Origin: Platynereis dumerilii
Lineage: Eukaryota > Annelida > Polychaeta > Phyllodocida > Nereididae
Assembly (NCBI GenBank): GCA_026936325.1
Contig: JAPTHN010000003.1
Coordinates: 67,265,192-67,329,191 of the forward strand
Direction of reading: 5' to 3'
Length of the DNA stretch: 64,000 bases
Numbering within the stretch: position 1 is the first letter of the stretch; each line of letters opens with the position of its first letter. The notes beneath the pieces are model-generated. The model was not told the origin of the DNA. It ran no database searches and saw only the letters and a list, made by a program, of their open reading frames with translations. Below, one piece after another: positions 37,501 to 45,400 of this stretch. Both the position numbers and the translations under genes were made by a program.

Positions 37501-39423
37501 CAAGCGTAATATGAAATTTTATATGATGGATTGTGAAAATAGGAAAGAAGTGGACTTGATAATATTTTGAAATAAAGTTTGGTGACGCAACTCTCTACTT
37601 GTCTGATAAAGAACTGCCCAACACATGCGCAGTGTAACACTGATGGTTTACCTGAATATCAGTAGAAAATTAGATACAAAATTGCCCATGGAGTTTCATG
37701 AGTTGTTGAAACTTTTTGAATATCTGAATGTTCCTCTCAATTCCTCTCCAAAATGCATGCAGATATTCCTCTAAATAATCTTACAAATCTATTAATATAT
37801 GTTGTATTTTTATGTGGCCAACACATACTACTGCTATAACGGCAAAATGTGTGAGATGCTCTAATTTCACCGGAATAGAAACATTGTTATGGGCCACAAT
37901 GATAAATTAGTTAGTGTCAAGAAACACGTTTATTTACAAAACATCACTCAAAAAGAGAAATTTGTTTAAAAATCTCTTATATTTGTACTATTGTTTCTTT
38001 AAATTTTCAGTATGACCACGAAAGAATAAAGTATCTTTCGGACCGATTGGTCAACAGAATTTTGGCAGAACTACCCAGCGTTGTGGTGAACGGTTCAAGA
38101 GAAAACACATACCCTGGCTGTGTTAATCTGTCATTTGCCTACGTGGAGGGAGAGTCTCTTCTGATGGCATTGAAGGATGTCGCCCTGTCTTCTGGGAGGT
38201 AATTAAGATTTGAAATCAGAAAAAAATATATTATATATAGCTGCCAGCTTGGTGGTGGAGCGGTTAGTGCTTCCACCTGCTCTACTGAAGGTCCCGATTC
38301 AGTTCCTAGTTAGCGTACAGTGAAGGCGTGAAAGTAAATCACATCTAACATGATTATCATCATTATGTGTAAAATTGCATCAATGTTGTAATAGCTAGAA
38401 CTATGTGGCACAAGAGATGATGAAGAACAAACCTGGGATGTTAAAATCGTCATGTGACCAGCTACAATAGTACAGTCTGATTGGTCAGGAAGTGTCATGT
38501 GACCCTGGGGAAAGTTTTTGCCGGCCAGACAAGTGAATTCAAGACCTTTTATACATAAACGGAGTCTCTTATTATATTTGCCCTAATTTCAGCGCCTGCA
38601 CGTCTGCCTCATTGGAGCCCTCGTATGTTTTACGAGCAATTGGAGCTGACGAGGACCTGGCACATTCATCAATCAGATTCGGAATCGGGCGATTCACCAC
38701 GGAGGAAGAGGTGGATTACACCGCAGAGAAGTGCATCTCCCATGTGACGCGACTGAGAGAGATGAGGTGCGTATCAGATGGAAGGATTGTTAATTCATTC
38801 AACTGGGTTAAATAGCTTATAAGGTAGTTTTAATAAGCATACCTCCATGAACATTCTGCTGTCAAATTTATGTGACTACAAAGCAATACAGGTGCTATTG
38901 CTAGCCATGTTTCAATGTTCGTCACTGGTGGTGCTACGTACACTCTGAATCTTTCTATGTGTTTGTTAGCCAACCATAGTTATCAGAGAAAAAGCCGAAA
39001 TTATGGCAAAAAGAGACCCAATAATTTCACCCTTGTCTCAACCACAAAATTGCTATACATTATACTATCTTGATGCTATAGCCATACAACAATCTGTGAG
39101 TCCGCTACAAGGTACTCCCATGATGCCAAGCACACACTCTTTTACTTGCCTCAACGTGAATCAATGTAGATCATGTAGATCAGCAGAGGAGAGCTATATC
39201 CATCCAATCTTTTCTCGTGCAATCGCTACATCAATAATGCCGAATGCTGTAGTGCCTAAATATTGGACGCATCACCTTCTAACTGGTATCTATGATTCAG
39301 AACCATACTATTAGCCTAGTTAAAGCCCAATAATACATTTATGTTTTTTTTTTTTTCAGCCCACTTTGGGAGATGTTCCAACAAGGAGTGGACATCAAAT
39401 CTATTCAGTGGACCCAGCACTAA
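13566..39423 (+). CDS. NFS1: Mitochondrial cysteine desulfurase NFS1, 11 coding exons
   Basis: Exons are 13566-13698, 14943-15010, 15132-15248, 15805-15942, 16456-16554, 23797-23890, 24318-24452, 37204-37361, 38011-38198, 38593-38766 and 39360-39423. All have AG/GT borders and matching phases, giving 455 aa against about 457 in human. The enzyme takes sulfur from cysteine with PLP and passes it to the ISCU scaffold for iron-sulfur cluster assembly in the matrix. The PLP lysine is K256 in [10 protein letters not shown], and the persulfide cysteine is C379 in [14 protein letters not shown]. The N-terminus ([20 protein letters not shown]) is a clear presequence. An in-frame ATG at 13458 would add 36 residues, but the presequence favours 13566. 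Introns 5 (7.2 kb) and 7 (12.8 kb) are swollen by mobile elements. Confidence 0.96.
13856..14342. mobile_element. MITE with 37-bp perfect terminal inverted repeats
   Basis: The ends 'caaaacggcgataaaccaga' plus 'acggctattcgtatatt' are exact reverse complements of each other. The 487-bp body is AT-rich with extra internal 'cgccgttt' copies and no open frame. It lies in NFS1 intron 1 next to a SINE head, and 'gacgcagttggt' from that head occurs on both sides. The target duplication is not resolved. Confidence 0.85.
14345..14725 (+). mobile_element. tRNA-derived SINE, second family, sharing a core with the first
   Basis: A tRNA-like head ('gcagttggtagtgctctctg', B box 'gggttcgaatcccgg') is followed by a distinct middle and then by 'cagctgttacaatcatcatt' and 'cgcctcattgctgtgtcct'. 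Those last segments match the core of the other SINE family in this window. It lies in NFS1 intron 1. Confidence 0.75.
15275..15486. mobile_element. MITE with 'aggc...ctttagcttctcggat' ends, copy 1
   Basis: Inverted ends resemble 'atctttagcttctcggatc' and its mirror near 15450-15486. The body contains 'tttttctaaggtcagt' and 'tgtaatctaa'. The same element occurs at 57953 and 61239 in CEP89 introns. This is the most diverged copy. It lies in NFS1 intron 3. Confidence 0.7.
15985..16106. mobile_element. 122-bp MITE with TA ends
   Basis: 'tagagaggttttgctgcacg' at the left is mirrored by 'cgtgtagcaaaacctctcta' at the right, and the terminal TA on each side fits a Tc1/mariner-type target. There is no coding capacity. 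It lies in NFS1 intron 4. Confidence 0.8.
16548..16610. repeat. Minisatellite starting at the NFS1 exon 5 splice donor (left part)
   Basis: The exon 5 end and donor 'cttggaggtaagttgtaatg' followed by 'ccag' are repeated at once as 'tttggagtaagttgtaatgc'. The array is cut by the foldback element and resumes at 23302. Confidence 0.8.
16745..16758. promoter_or_regulatory. RFX X-box-like palindrome
   Basis: GTTGCCATGGTAAC fits the X-box consensus (GTNRCC, short spacer, RGYAAC). It is in the outer left arm of the foldback element. Confidence 0.55.
17291..17304. promoter_or_regulatory. Perfect RFX X-box palindrome
   Basis: GTTGCCATGGCAAC is a fully symmetric X-box, located in the first left-arm subrepeat. 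The equivalent site in the next subrepeat (17854-17867) is degraded to GTTGCCATGGCGGC. Confidence 0.6.
17319..17336 (-). promoter_or_regulatory. CTCF-like motif
   Basis: On the minus strand it reads 'ctcacttgggggcgctgct', close to the CTCF core. The same motif recurs at 17882-17900 in the next subrepeat and in opposite orientation in the right arm. Confidence 0.4.
21993..22010 (+). promoter_or_regulatory. CTCF-like motif, right arm
   Basis: 'ctcacttgggggcgctgc' on the plus strand, with a second copy at 22565-22583. Orientation is opposite to the left-arm copies, so the pairs point away from each other. Confidence 0.4.
22599..22612. promoter_or_regulatory. Perfect RFX X-box palindrome, right arm
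   Basis: GTTGCCATGGCAAC, the mirror of the site at 17291. It is preserved exactly in both arms. Confidence 0.6.
23145..23158. promoter_or_regulatory. RFX X-box-like palindrome, right end
   Basis: GTTACCATGGCAAC, the mirror of the site at 16745. Confidence 0.55.
23302..23510. repeat. Splice-donor-derived minisatellite (right part)
   Basis: About seven diverged copies of an approximately 27-bp unit, 'ttggagtaagttgtaatgcc' plus 'agcaa'. Intact gtaag cores lie at about 23396, 23422, 23448 and 23500. It continues the array begun at 16548. Confidence 0.8.
24530..24727. mobile_element. Small inverted-repeat element
   Basis: 'cctgcagtcctcc' near 24535 is mirrored by 'ggaggactgcatgg' near 24711, with internal C and A runs. 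It is possibly a MITE of about 190 bp in NFS1 intron 7. Confidence 0.5.
24768..24890. repeat. Strong hairpin, arms of about 54 bp
   Basis: The left arm (24768-24821, with 'gcaatatcagttttta') and the right arm (24837-24890, with 'taaaaactgatattgc') are near-perfect inverted copies around a 15-bp loop. It is likely a palindromic MITE. A related 'gcaatat...catatgata' stretch occurs at 30310-30410, beyond the LTR element. Confidence 0.75.
25089..25241 (-). repeat. 3' LTR
   Basis: 153 bp, same sequence as the copy at 29848. It contains two TGACGTCA palindromes (25142 and 25166) and a TTACGTCA (25193). Confidence 0.93.
25242..25256 (-). other. Polypurine tract of the LTR element
   Basis: On the minus strand AAAAGGGAAGA lies directly before the 3' LTR, where plus-strand priming would occur. 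Confidence 0.7.
25485..29777 (-). CDS. Gag-Pol polyprotein of the LTR element
   Basis: A single 1,430-codon frame. In order it has a gag region, two CCHC-type zinc knuckles ([13 protein letters not shown] and [14 protein letters not shown]), an acidic linker with short tandem RNDSLCDYL repeats, and an aspartic protease (LDTGA). These are followed by a reverse transcriptase (YIDDIIVW), RNase H ([11 protein letters not shown]) and an integrase with an HHCC-like zinc site and a DYYSHYPE core. The fused single frame is usual for several Ty3/Gypsy lineages. There is no sign of host domestication. Confidence 0.95.
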   Translation of the reverse strand: MDNLKQPEHLKMEGDMAENWRIFHQRFELYVSLSGAKTKLKEAGQLVQLLTHCMGPDAMKEIYNSFVYAEGEDKNDLETVLKKMEAHCKPSSDPRWARWHLKNMRQSDGEKIDAYVARLRVKAKDCKFKDEDEGICDHIIHTCQKENLRDKLWRLKNPSLTDVIATCRSYETSDEYSKQFKSSQGAESSSVAYAKHKTSKYQNRSYSSRNASHQKDSRSDGSHSASKTSEQGSCSRCGEDHGTERCLAIGRICSKCGRKDHYAAMCRTAKNKYKKRHSSWKKKSVRAVDKQDFSDTDSDSETFFCGSVTVDLRNDSVCDDLRNDSLCDYLRNDSLCDYLRNDSLCDDSNETNDYVDVRNDSNMSNDNVDENAMLNDVYCDVAMLYDGHDDCVDQNCVCSIDDSQKFDSMFVAPLLVNDEKVIPFKLDTGAVNVNLMTKADFRSLKSRPKLSESKANLNAVNDTKIEIEGKCRLSVKNGSSVYHCLFYVVPTGQTLLGDRDCVRLGLVKRVASVKRKNDATVAQLVKQKFPKLFVGTGCLQGEHKITLKPDAIPVIQPMRRVPQSRLKPLKKLLDEQVSAGFIQPVDEPTAWVNQFVMAEKKNGSYRLCIDPKNLNEAIMREHYPIPRKDDILADLTNGKVFSKLDASSGFHQVKLDHSSSLLTTFNTPYGRYRYLRLPMGISSASEVFHKKLEEIVQGLQGIRVYIDDIIVWGATVQEHDRNLFALLDRLTQAGLVLNFEKCEFKVGELTYLGEVISEHGCKPDPSKIQAIRDFPTPKDKHDIQRLLGMVNFLNRFIPNLSPHTKHIRSLLQNDVEWNWSHEHESEFEALKAGISQENSLAFFDPSKPIKLSNDASKDGLGACLLIFSENVWKPVAYASRGMTRAERNYAQIEKELLAIAFACERFHNYVYGLDVLVETDHRPLISIFKKSLYDTPARLQRLRLRLQKYNLKLEFTPGKQLAVADALSRAFPKCKDDSFVSELDEDIAIHVCAIKAEVSLSEEKWKSFAHETLKDRELQNVIDVLSSGDGIIPKPYVNFLDELDVIDGVLLKGKRVVVPRSLRAEMLDRIHEGHMGREKCKRRARDHVYWPNMNQDIDNLVEKCGTCQSMRYAQPREPLSPHDKGEAPYEKVGCDLFYFHNKTYLIVTDYYSHYPEIALLSSESSSQVILKMKSIFARWGIPGTVMSDNGPQFASYEFRQFAQLWEFNHVTSSPHYPRSNGLVENSVKVVKRLLEKALKDNQDPYLSLLAYRETPLESGRSPAELIMGRKLRTRLPSVKIVHNAVDYSVDGSRPSESQLVSYNKGTRSLKPLVSGQIVRIRNKGGKPGWSDKAQIVQPEGPRSYVVRTERGTTLRRNRNDILLTPETFQTIVPDCDPIVDCSSQNLPDRSEKHVHKSRNVNVDPNVVGNDVNVRVSARVRNKPKRLIEEC
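29831..29847 (-). other. Primer-binding site of the LTR element
   Basis: Next to the 5' LTR the minus strand reads TGGTGTCAGGTAGCGG. TGGTGTCAG matches the 3' end of a leucine-type tRNA (CTGACACCA). Confidence 0.7.
29848..30000 (-). repeat. 5' LTR
   Basis: Identical to the 3' LTR. As the upstream LTR it would carry the promoter, and its TGACGTCA sites (29901 and 29925) are CRE-like. Confidence 0.93.
30006..33485. other. NFS1 intron 7 sequence, little recognisable content
   Basis: It contains poly-G/poly-C runs near 31448-31492 and 31612-31621. Short tandem 'tttgaac' at about 32581-32600, beside AT-rich sequence, looks like the tail of a degraded minus-strand LINE. No exon is expected here because exons 7 and 8 join in phase. 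Confidence 0.45.
33486..34320. repeat. Dispersed 'taacaggaca' short repeats
   Basis: Clusters of 'cagtaacaggacagtaacag' at 33655-33716 and 33873-33940, with single copies to about 34320 and decayed ones to 34550. Confidence 0.7.
34800..36085. repeat. Two-monomer higher-order G-rich satellite
   Basis: About 11 monomers of 115-120 bp alternate between type A ('gtcacctcgggggaggtatt', 'ctatacaaggccc', 'cttgcagaaatttt') and type B ('gtcacctcggagggaggtaa', 'tttacaagtcccgag', 'tactcgcaaaaaaa'). The order is A B A B B A B A B A B. Each monomer has long G runs. Confidence 0.85.
36120..36410. repeat. Duplicated block of about 140 bp
   Basis: 'gcagccatctttcttcattc' through 'agttataaaatttggt' is repeated with changes as 'gcagccatcttttgtcattc' through 'agttatgaaatttggt'. 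Confidence 0.7.
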
Positions 39424-39554
39424 TTGAGTTATTCTAAAGTCTTCATTTTCACACCTGCGGAAACCTCGATGTACAGTTATAATCTTGGATATGACATGCA
39501 ATCATGGATTACTATCATAATCATATTATGATTTCGAAAGATTGAGGAACAATT

Positions 39555-39560
39555 AATAAA
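39555..39560 (+). terminator. NFS1: NFS1 polyadenylation signal
   Basis: AATAAA lies about 130 bp after the stop codon. Confidence 0.7.
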
Positions 39561-42425
39561 ATACGAATTTCGATGATAAACTTACTTGATGTTAGTATGT
39601 GAAAATGTACAGTATTTCAGGGTACGATATTGGATAATATTTATGTGATTATTTGACGCTACACCTTCAAGTCTTGAAGTTAAGTGATGTTTGCTTTTAT
39701 AGGTAGCCAATGGATTTGGTTTAGTTGTTTAGATTTCTGAACATTTCGTATTTTTCATATTTTAAATTAATTCTTGATGACATATTTATGTTACATCATT
39801 TGAACAACTTTTCTGATATATACCAGTATATGTTATAGTATTGTTGATGTTTGACAATTTTATGACAACATTAAATTATTAGAACTCTATTTTTGCTTTA
39901 AGTTGCATTAACTTTGGAACGCAATGGTAATGATCCCAGGAACTTTGTTGGCCTGTATCATTAGGTGAATTACACTTTAGTTGTGAATGTTTTCTCCATG
40001 TTACAGTGCAACACAATGGCTGATTTTATTTCACTTTTGTAGTCAGGGTACAAGTACTCGACAAGGCACTTGCCATCATAGTGCGCTATCTTGCATGTGC
40101 ATAGCATACATCAAGGTCACATACTTCAAGGTCACATAATGACCTAAGGCAGCTGGTACCGATTTTGTGATCTGACAGAAAAAACAATGAGATCAACATC
40201 CGGCCATTCACAATTGCTTTGTGGCATCACCAGCAGCTGCTGGTCCCCGGAAATGTGGCTGAAACATCTCTAGCTTCAATGCTTCACCTCCTTTGCCAAT
40301 ACTGCACTTGAATGCTTGAACCAGTGCTTTAAGTTAAGTTTACGCTCACAGGAATGACGGGAATCCCTGCAGGATAGGCAATCTTTAGCACGAAATGAGA
40401 AAAGGGTCTGTGCCTGAAAGTCTATGAAATATGAAAAGGCTGTTTATGTGATCAATTCTGACCTGCAGTGGGTCATGGTGATCGCCATTTGGCCAGTTTT
40501 ACAAGTAATCAGAGCCTCTCCGGCACTGGAGTTTGCTTGACAAACTGCCCTCGGGCAAGCTGAGATTTTGCTGTTTAAAAAGGTCCACTGAAGATATTTT
40601 TGGTTCACCACCAGTCTGGGTTTGAACCCATGTATGCAAAGATCTTCAGCAGAGCAATGAGAGAGTTTATGTTTTACTTCTCATCAGTGCATGATTGGGC
40701 TGTTAAAGAGACAGGTCAGCTGACCAGGTCTAGACTAACCACTGTGCCATCAAATTAATGAAATTATGGACATCCGTCATCAAGATTTCCTCAATATTGA
40801 CAGGGGAAGGGTTAGTCTGGTGATATCGTGCTAGATTGCCGATCGCTGGGTCCAGGGTTTCAAAACCAGCTCTTGCCGGGTCACCTGGGCCTATGTTGGA
40901 TTACTGTTTCAATCATCCTTTGCCTCATTTATATGTGTCCTGTCCTAATCAGCCAAACTAGTGCATAAATATTAAATACAGGGATGAAAAGCCCCAATCA
41001 CCGATCTATCCATTCTTAATATTGACAGATATATATTTCATTGTGAATTTGAAGGCAATTTGAAAGTTGGCAAAAATTATTATTGGCAGCCTAACCATTG
41101 GCTTTAATATATTTTAAATATATTTTACATATATTACAGTATTTTACATCAGGCAAATTTCAGGACTTTACGACAGCTAATTAAATTCTCTAAAATAGAA
41201 CCAAAGGAAGACACAAGAAAAACATGTCGCAACAGTAATTTATTAAAATATATCTAATCTAAAATTGATATTAATCCTAAGTTCAAATATGTTACATTTT
41301 GTTAATTATGTGTAAATCCTTATGTCATTTATGATCGTAATAATTAAATAATTAAATTTTAATAATAAGATTTAATTCATAAACAATTATTACGCAAGTA
41401 CACCTAGAAGTAACAAAATTTTCATTTCTTTTCTCATATATATAATGTAACTATTATGAAATCACAATTGTTATACTTAGCCTAATCTCTTATCACATAT
41501 TTTATAATACAAGGTGTTATATTATATAGACCTATGTCCTTAAATTAAACAAAAAATATTTATGTTAACTTCTCAAATAATTTTGTTCTTGTTGTCAGAT
41601 AGGAATTACTAATAGAACACATAAACCTAAATTAAACAAATTTTAAATGAAAATATCCAAATGCCAAAAAATACCCCGATTTTTACTGAAATTGGCAAAG
41701 GGACTTTTAATATTATTCAAGTTCCTTATGTAACAACATTTACATATTAATACAGTACTTCTAGTTAATCAAGCTTCACATAAGTTTCTAAATTGTTATT
41801 AGAGTGAAATATTGAAGTCCAATTACATTTAAGAGACAATCCAATCGTGAGTTCCGAGACAACACAATGGAGTCCAATTTGCTCGTTTATGACAATCCAT
41901 CAACATTTTAACTGTACATATTGATATGTTACTTATATTGTATTGTTAACAGAGCTCAATAAATTATTTCTGTATTGTTGTGATGGTCAAGTATTGAAGT
42001 AAAATTACTTTCAAGACTCAAGAGACAGTCGAAACTCGAGAGTTCCAAGAAAACAAGATAGAACTCTACTTGTTTATGATTAGTTTGATTACCCATCAAC
42101 TTTTTAACCATCAGTTCTAAAGGCTCAAAATAACAAAGATTTCATATACACACCTATTTTCTACATCATTCAAATCGATTTTCCTGTACAAAAAAAAATC
42201 AAAATATAATAAAGGAATTATTTTTATGACACATCCATTTTCAATCTCATCTAGCAATGACTGACATGCCAAAATTTATGGCAATTGGCATTAAACACTC
42301 GGGAGTATTAAAATCATATGAATTCAACTAATACTGATAAACACCATTTGAAACACATTTAAAATGTTTTAATACTTTGCAGAATTGATTAATAGACTAA
42401 TTCGTAGCACCATAAATTCACAGTC
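39561..42425. other. Tail-to-tail intergenic DNA between NFS1 and the SEA-EGF gene
   Basis: Very AT-rich from 41100. A diverged direct duplication pairs about 41805-41912 with 41990-42113 ('tattgaagt', 'gagttcc', 'tttatga', 'catcaac'). Apart from the SINE at 40804, nothing else is recognised. Confidence 0.55.
40804..41017 (+). mobile_element. tRNA-derived SINE with target duplication
   Basis: The 214-bp element is flanked by the exact duplication AATATTGACAG (40793-40803 and 41018-41028). Its head carries a decayed B box, followed by 'ctcttgccgggtcacctggg', the core 'ctgtttcaatcatcctttgc' and the tail 'aaaagccccaatcaccgatc'. Confidence 0.9.
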
Positions 42426-45400
42426 TCAATTCATTTTCCATGTATATTTGCCGCCACATTTGTAGAGTTTATATTTCTTGTTGGTGATTTTTAAGTAGTC
42501 CTGTTTGGGAATTGTAGAAAGTCGCGCAGATGGTACCTCTGAGAGGGGTAACAAGACGGGGGCAGGGGGTCGCATGGGACAGGGGGCGCCACCAGATGGG
42601 GGTATGAGGGGATTTGTGATAGGTAGGCAGTCTCCTGATGCTGGGAATGAGCTTCCGTGGTTCTTCTTCAGGCTGGATAAAATTTAGGGAAGACACAAAA
42701 TTGTGACATTATAATAAATATATAATTTATATTACGTATATTGAAGAATCCGAGGTAGATTTACCTGCTCACATTGACCGGCTAGTTTAAGAAGGATGGA
42801 ATACTGTGGTCCAATCAGCAGATCAGATAGAATAGAATATTTTACTGAAGTCTCACCTCAATATTCACATCATACATATATATCTTCAAAAAGGTATAAG
42901 CACTGCACATACAAATTGCAGGTACAGCATCAAGCAAAAAAGTAGGTATGCTATTCAATAAATCAAGAAGATAAATAAATCAAGAAGATAAATTACTACA
43001 CTTTGAGAATCTACTTTATACTGACCTTTTATAAGCAGGAATCTCCAAAGTAGAATGAATGTCAGGATATTTCGGGATTTGTGCCGGAATACATGGGGGT
43101 TTCACAGGAGAGGGAGGAAGTTTCACTTTTGGGGCCTCCTTACATGTACTGCCAAATTCTCTGTAAATAATAGAACACTCGATATGATAAATAGAAGATA
43201 AATATTGTAAGTGCGCTAGTGCAACCCTCTAAGACTATAGCAGGCCACCTATGAGGGTTAATCTAATAGATGAGAAAGAAGAGACTAAGTGAGAGCAGGA
43301 GTCAATTTATCCAATATGGGGGATCTTTTACCTTTGGGCGGGCAGTGAATGGAAAGTTTTACATGCCCAGCATGGAAACTGCATGATATAGTGCCGCCTG
43401 TAAGTAAGTGAAACGCATGATGTTGTGCCATTGCAACAATGCTAAACATCCTCAACCAAACTGCTTGTGGAGCCATGAATTCTCAACTGATGAGAGAAAA
43501 ACATATTGGGTCATAAAGGCTGATATGTAAGGCTTGTGTGATAACAATGGCAGCCAAATTTCTCTGCTGTAGTCGGGGTTAGGTATGGGTCGAAGTCTTT
43601 GATAAGTAAGTGAACCACCCTTCCCTATTAAATAACATTGGGCCTGTGTTTCACTTACTTATCAAAGACTTTGACCCATATACCTAACTCCAATTACAGC
43701 AAAGAAAATTAGCTGCCATTGTTATCCCACATGCCTCACATATCGGCCTTTATGACCCAACATTTTTTCCTCTCATGGGATGAGAATTCATGCTTCCACA
43801 AGCAGTTTCGCTGAGGATGTTTAGCATTGATGCAATGGCACCATTTCATGCGTTTCACTTACTTACAGGCGGCACTGTACAAGGGGTCGCCAACTTAATC
43901 GTCTCCTCCAAGCAAGGGTTGGGTAAAAATGCAAACTAAGATGAGGGACACAGCAAGACTTTTGAAGTGTACTGTAATTAACATTTGATGCCCTTAAATG
44001 AAATATGATATACTAATATGAGGTAGATACTTACACACAAGGATCTGTGGCCGGCTTCTTATCGGTCCTCAGCATCGGTCGATGGAGATTGAACTGCAGT
44101 GGACTCTTGACACATGTGACAAATATGAAGACGGTGATGCAGAATGCCATCATGACGAGCAAAATGATGAGAATTGTAAGAGCTCTCCTCTCCTGTTCCT
44201 TCTTCCACGTCTGACAACCGGCCCCATCGTAACCTTCTATGCATCTATTACAAAAGTAGGAAATTAAAGTACTGAAAACGTTGGGAAAGATATCATTCTA
44301 CTCTCAGAATATCAATATTCTTAGCTCTGCTCTTTGGTAGTCTTGTGCATGACTAGCTACATTATTTTAGGTGTCTCTATTCCAGGATAGCTTTTGAGTG
44401 GGGTGAGGAGGCACTGAGGCAGGGTTTTACGTCCTGTATTTTCACACTGCTTAGTAACAGAACCAGGCAGTGTGACCTTGGTAATCATACGCTCATCTCA
44501 TTCTGCGGGAAAAGCCATTATAAACTTCTGCAATTTTTATGTTTTCCCAACAGTAACTTCAGATTTCTTCTGAATTCCTTGAAATATGAACAAATTTTAT
44601 GAAAATTAAGGATGGGCTAGAAATCAGGAACTGGTGCAATCGAGGAGTGCATATCGATCAACATTGAACATGGCCATGCCAACATTCATGACTGACCACG
44701 AATGAAAGAATCTTGTTTCAGTATTTTTACCAAAAAGCAAAAGCAATCATACCTGCAATGAGGGAGGCCATCTTTCACTTCACATCTGGCTCCATTGTCA
44801 CAAGTGTCACTTTTGATAAATATTTCACATGGATTCTTGTAAACTTCGTCAACATATGCTGAAAATATAAAGGATACTGTTCAATATTTAATTTAATATC
44901 TAAACGTTATTCAGAATTCGGTTCTTGATAGATATCATTAGGACCGTGTAGATGAGTACTAGGTTGATTTCTATTTAAAAGGAGATATGGGGATTTTTTG
45001 CAGGCCCAATATAGAACATGGCTGCTAAACTAATGTCTCATTTGTGAGACATGCAGCTGAAATGCTTATTATGAAGGCCTCTGTTGCATAAACTGCTCCC
45101 TAACTCCGACTTTCACTCAGCATGTTCACAAGATAATTGGGAGTTCTATCAAGATAGTACATAAAATCCAGCGTAGGAATAAAATGCTCAGGCTACATAT
45201 GCTCTAAAAATTCTGATAATATTCTAAATTTTCTCACCGTGCACAGTCCTACCCTCTGAATTCTCCAATAACAAGGCCGGTAGTTTGGCCAGTTTCAATG
45301 CAGTGCCATCCAATTTTATGCTCTTCCCCAAATCAAAAACATTTGCATATAAATTCTTTGCGACTTCTATTTGGTGTCTGACTGTGGTCTTCTTTGACGA

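Noticed and set aside
42469-42696. 75-codon minus-strand frame overlapping the last exon of the SEA-EGF gene
   Set aside because: Splice phase from the preceding exon selects the other frame, which gives a proline-rich tail and a natural stop at 42426.
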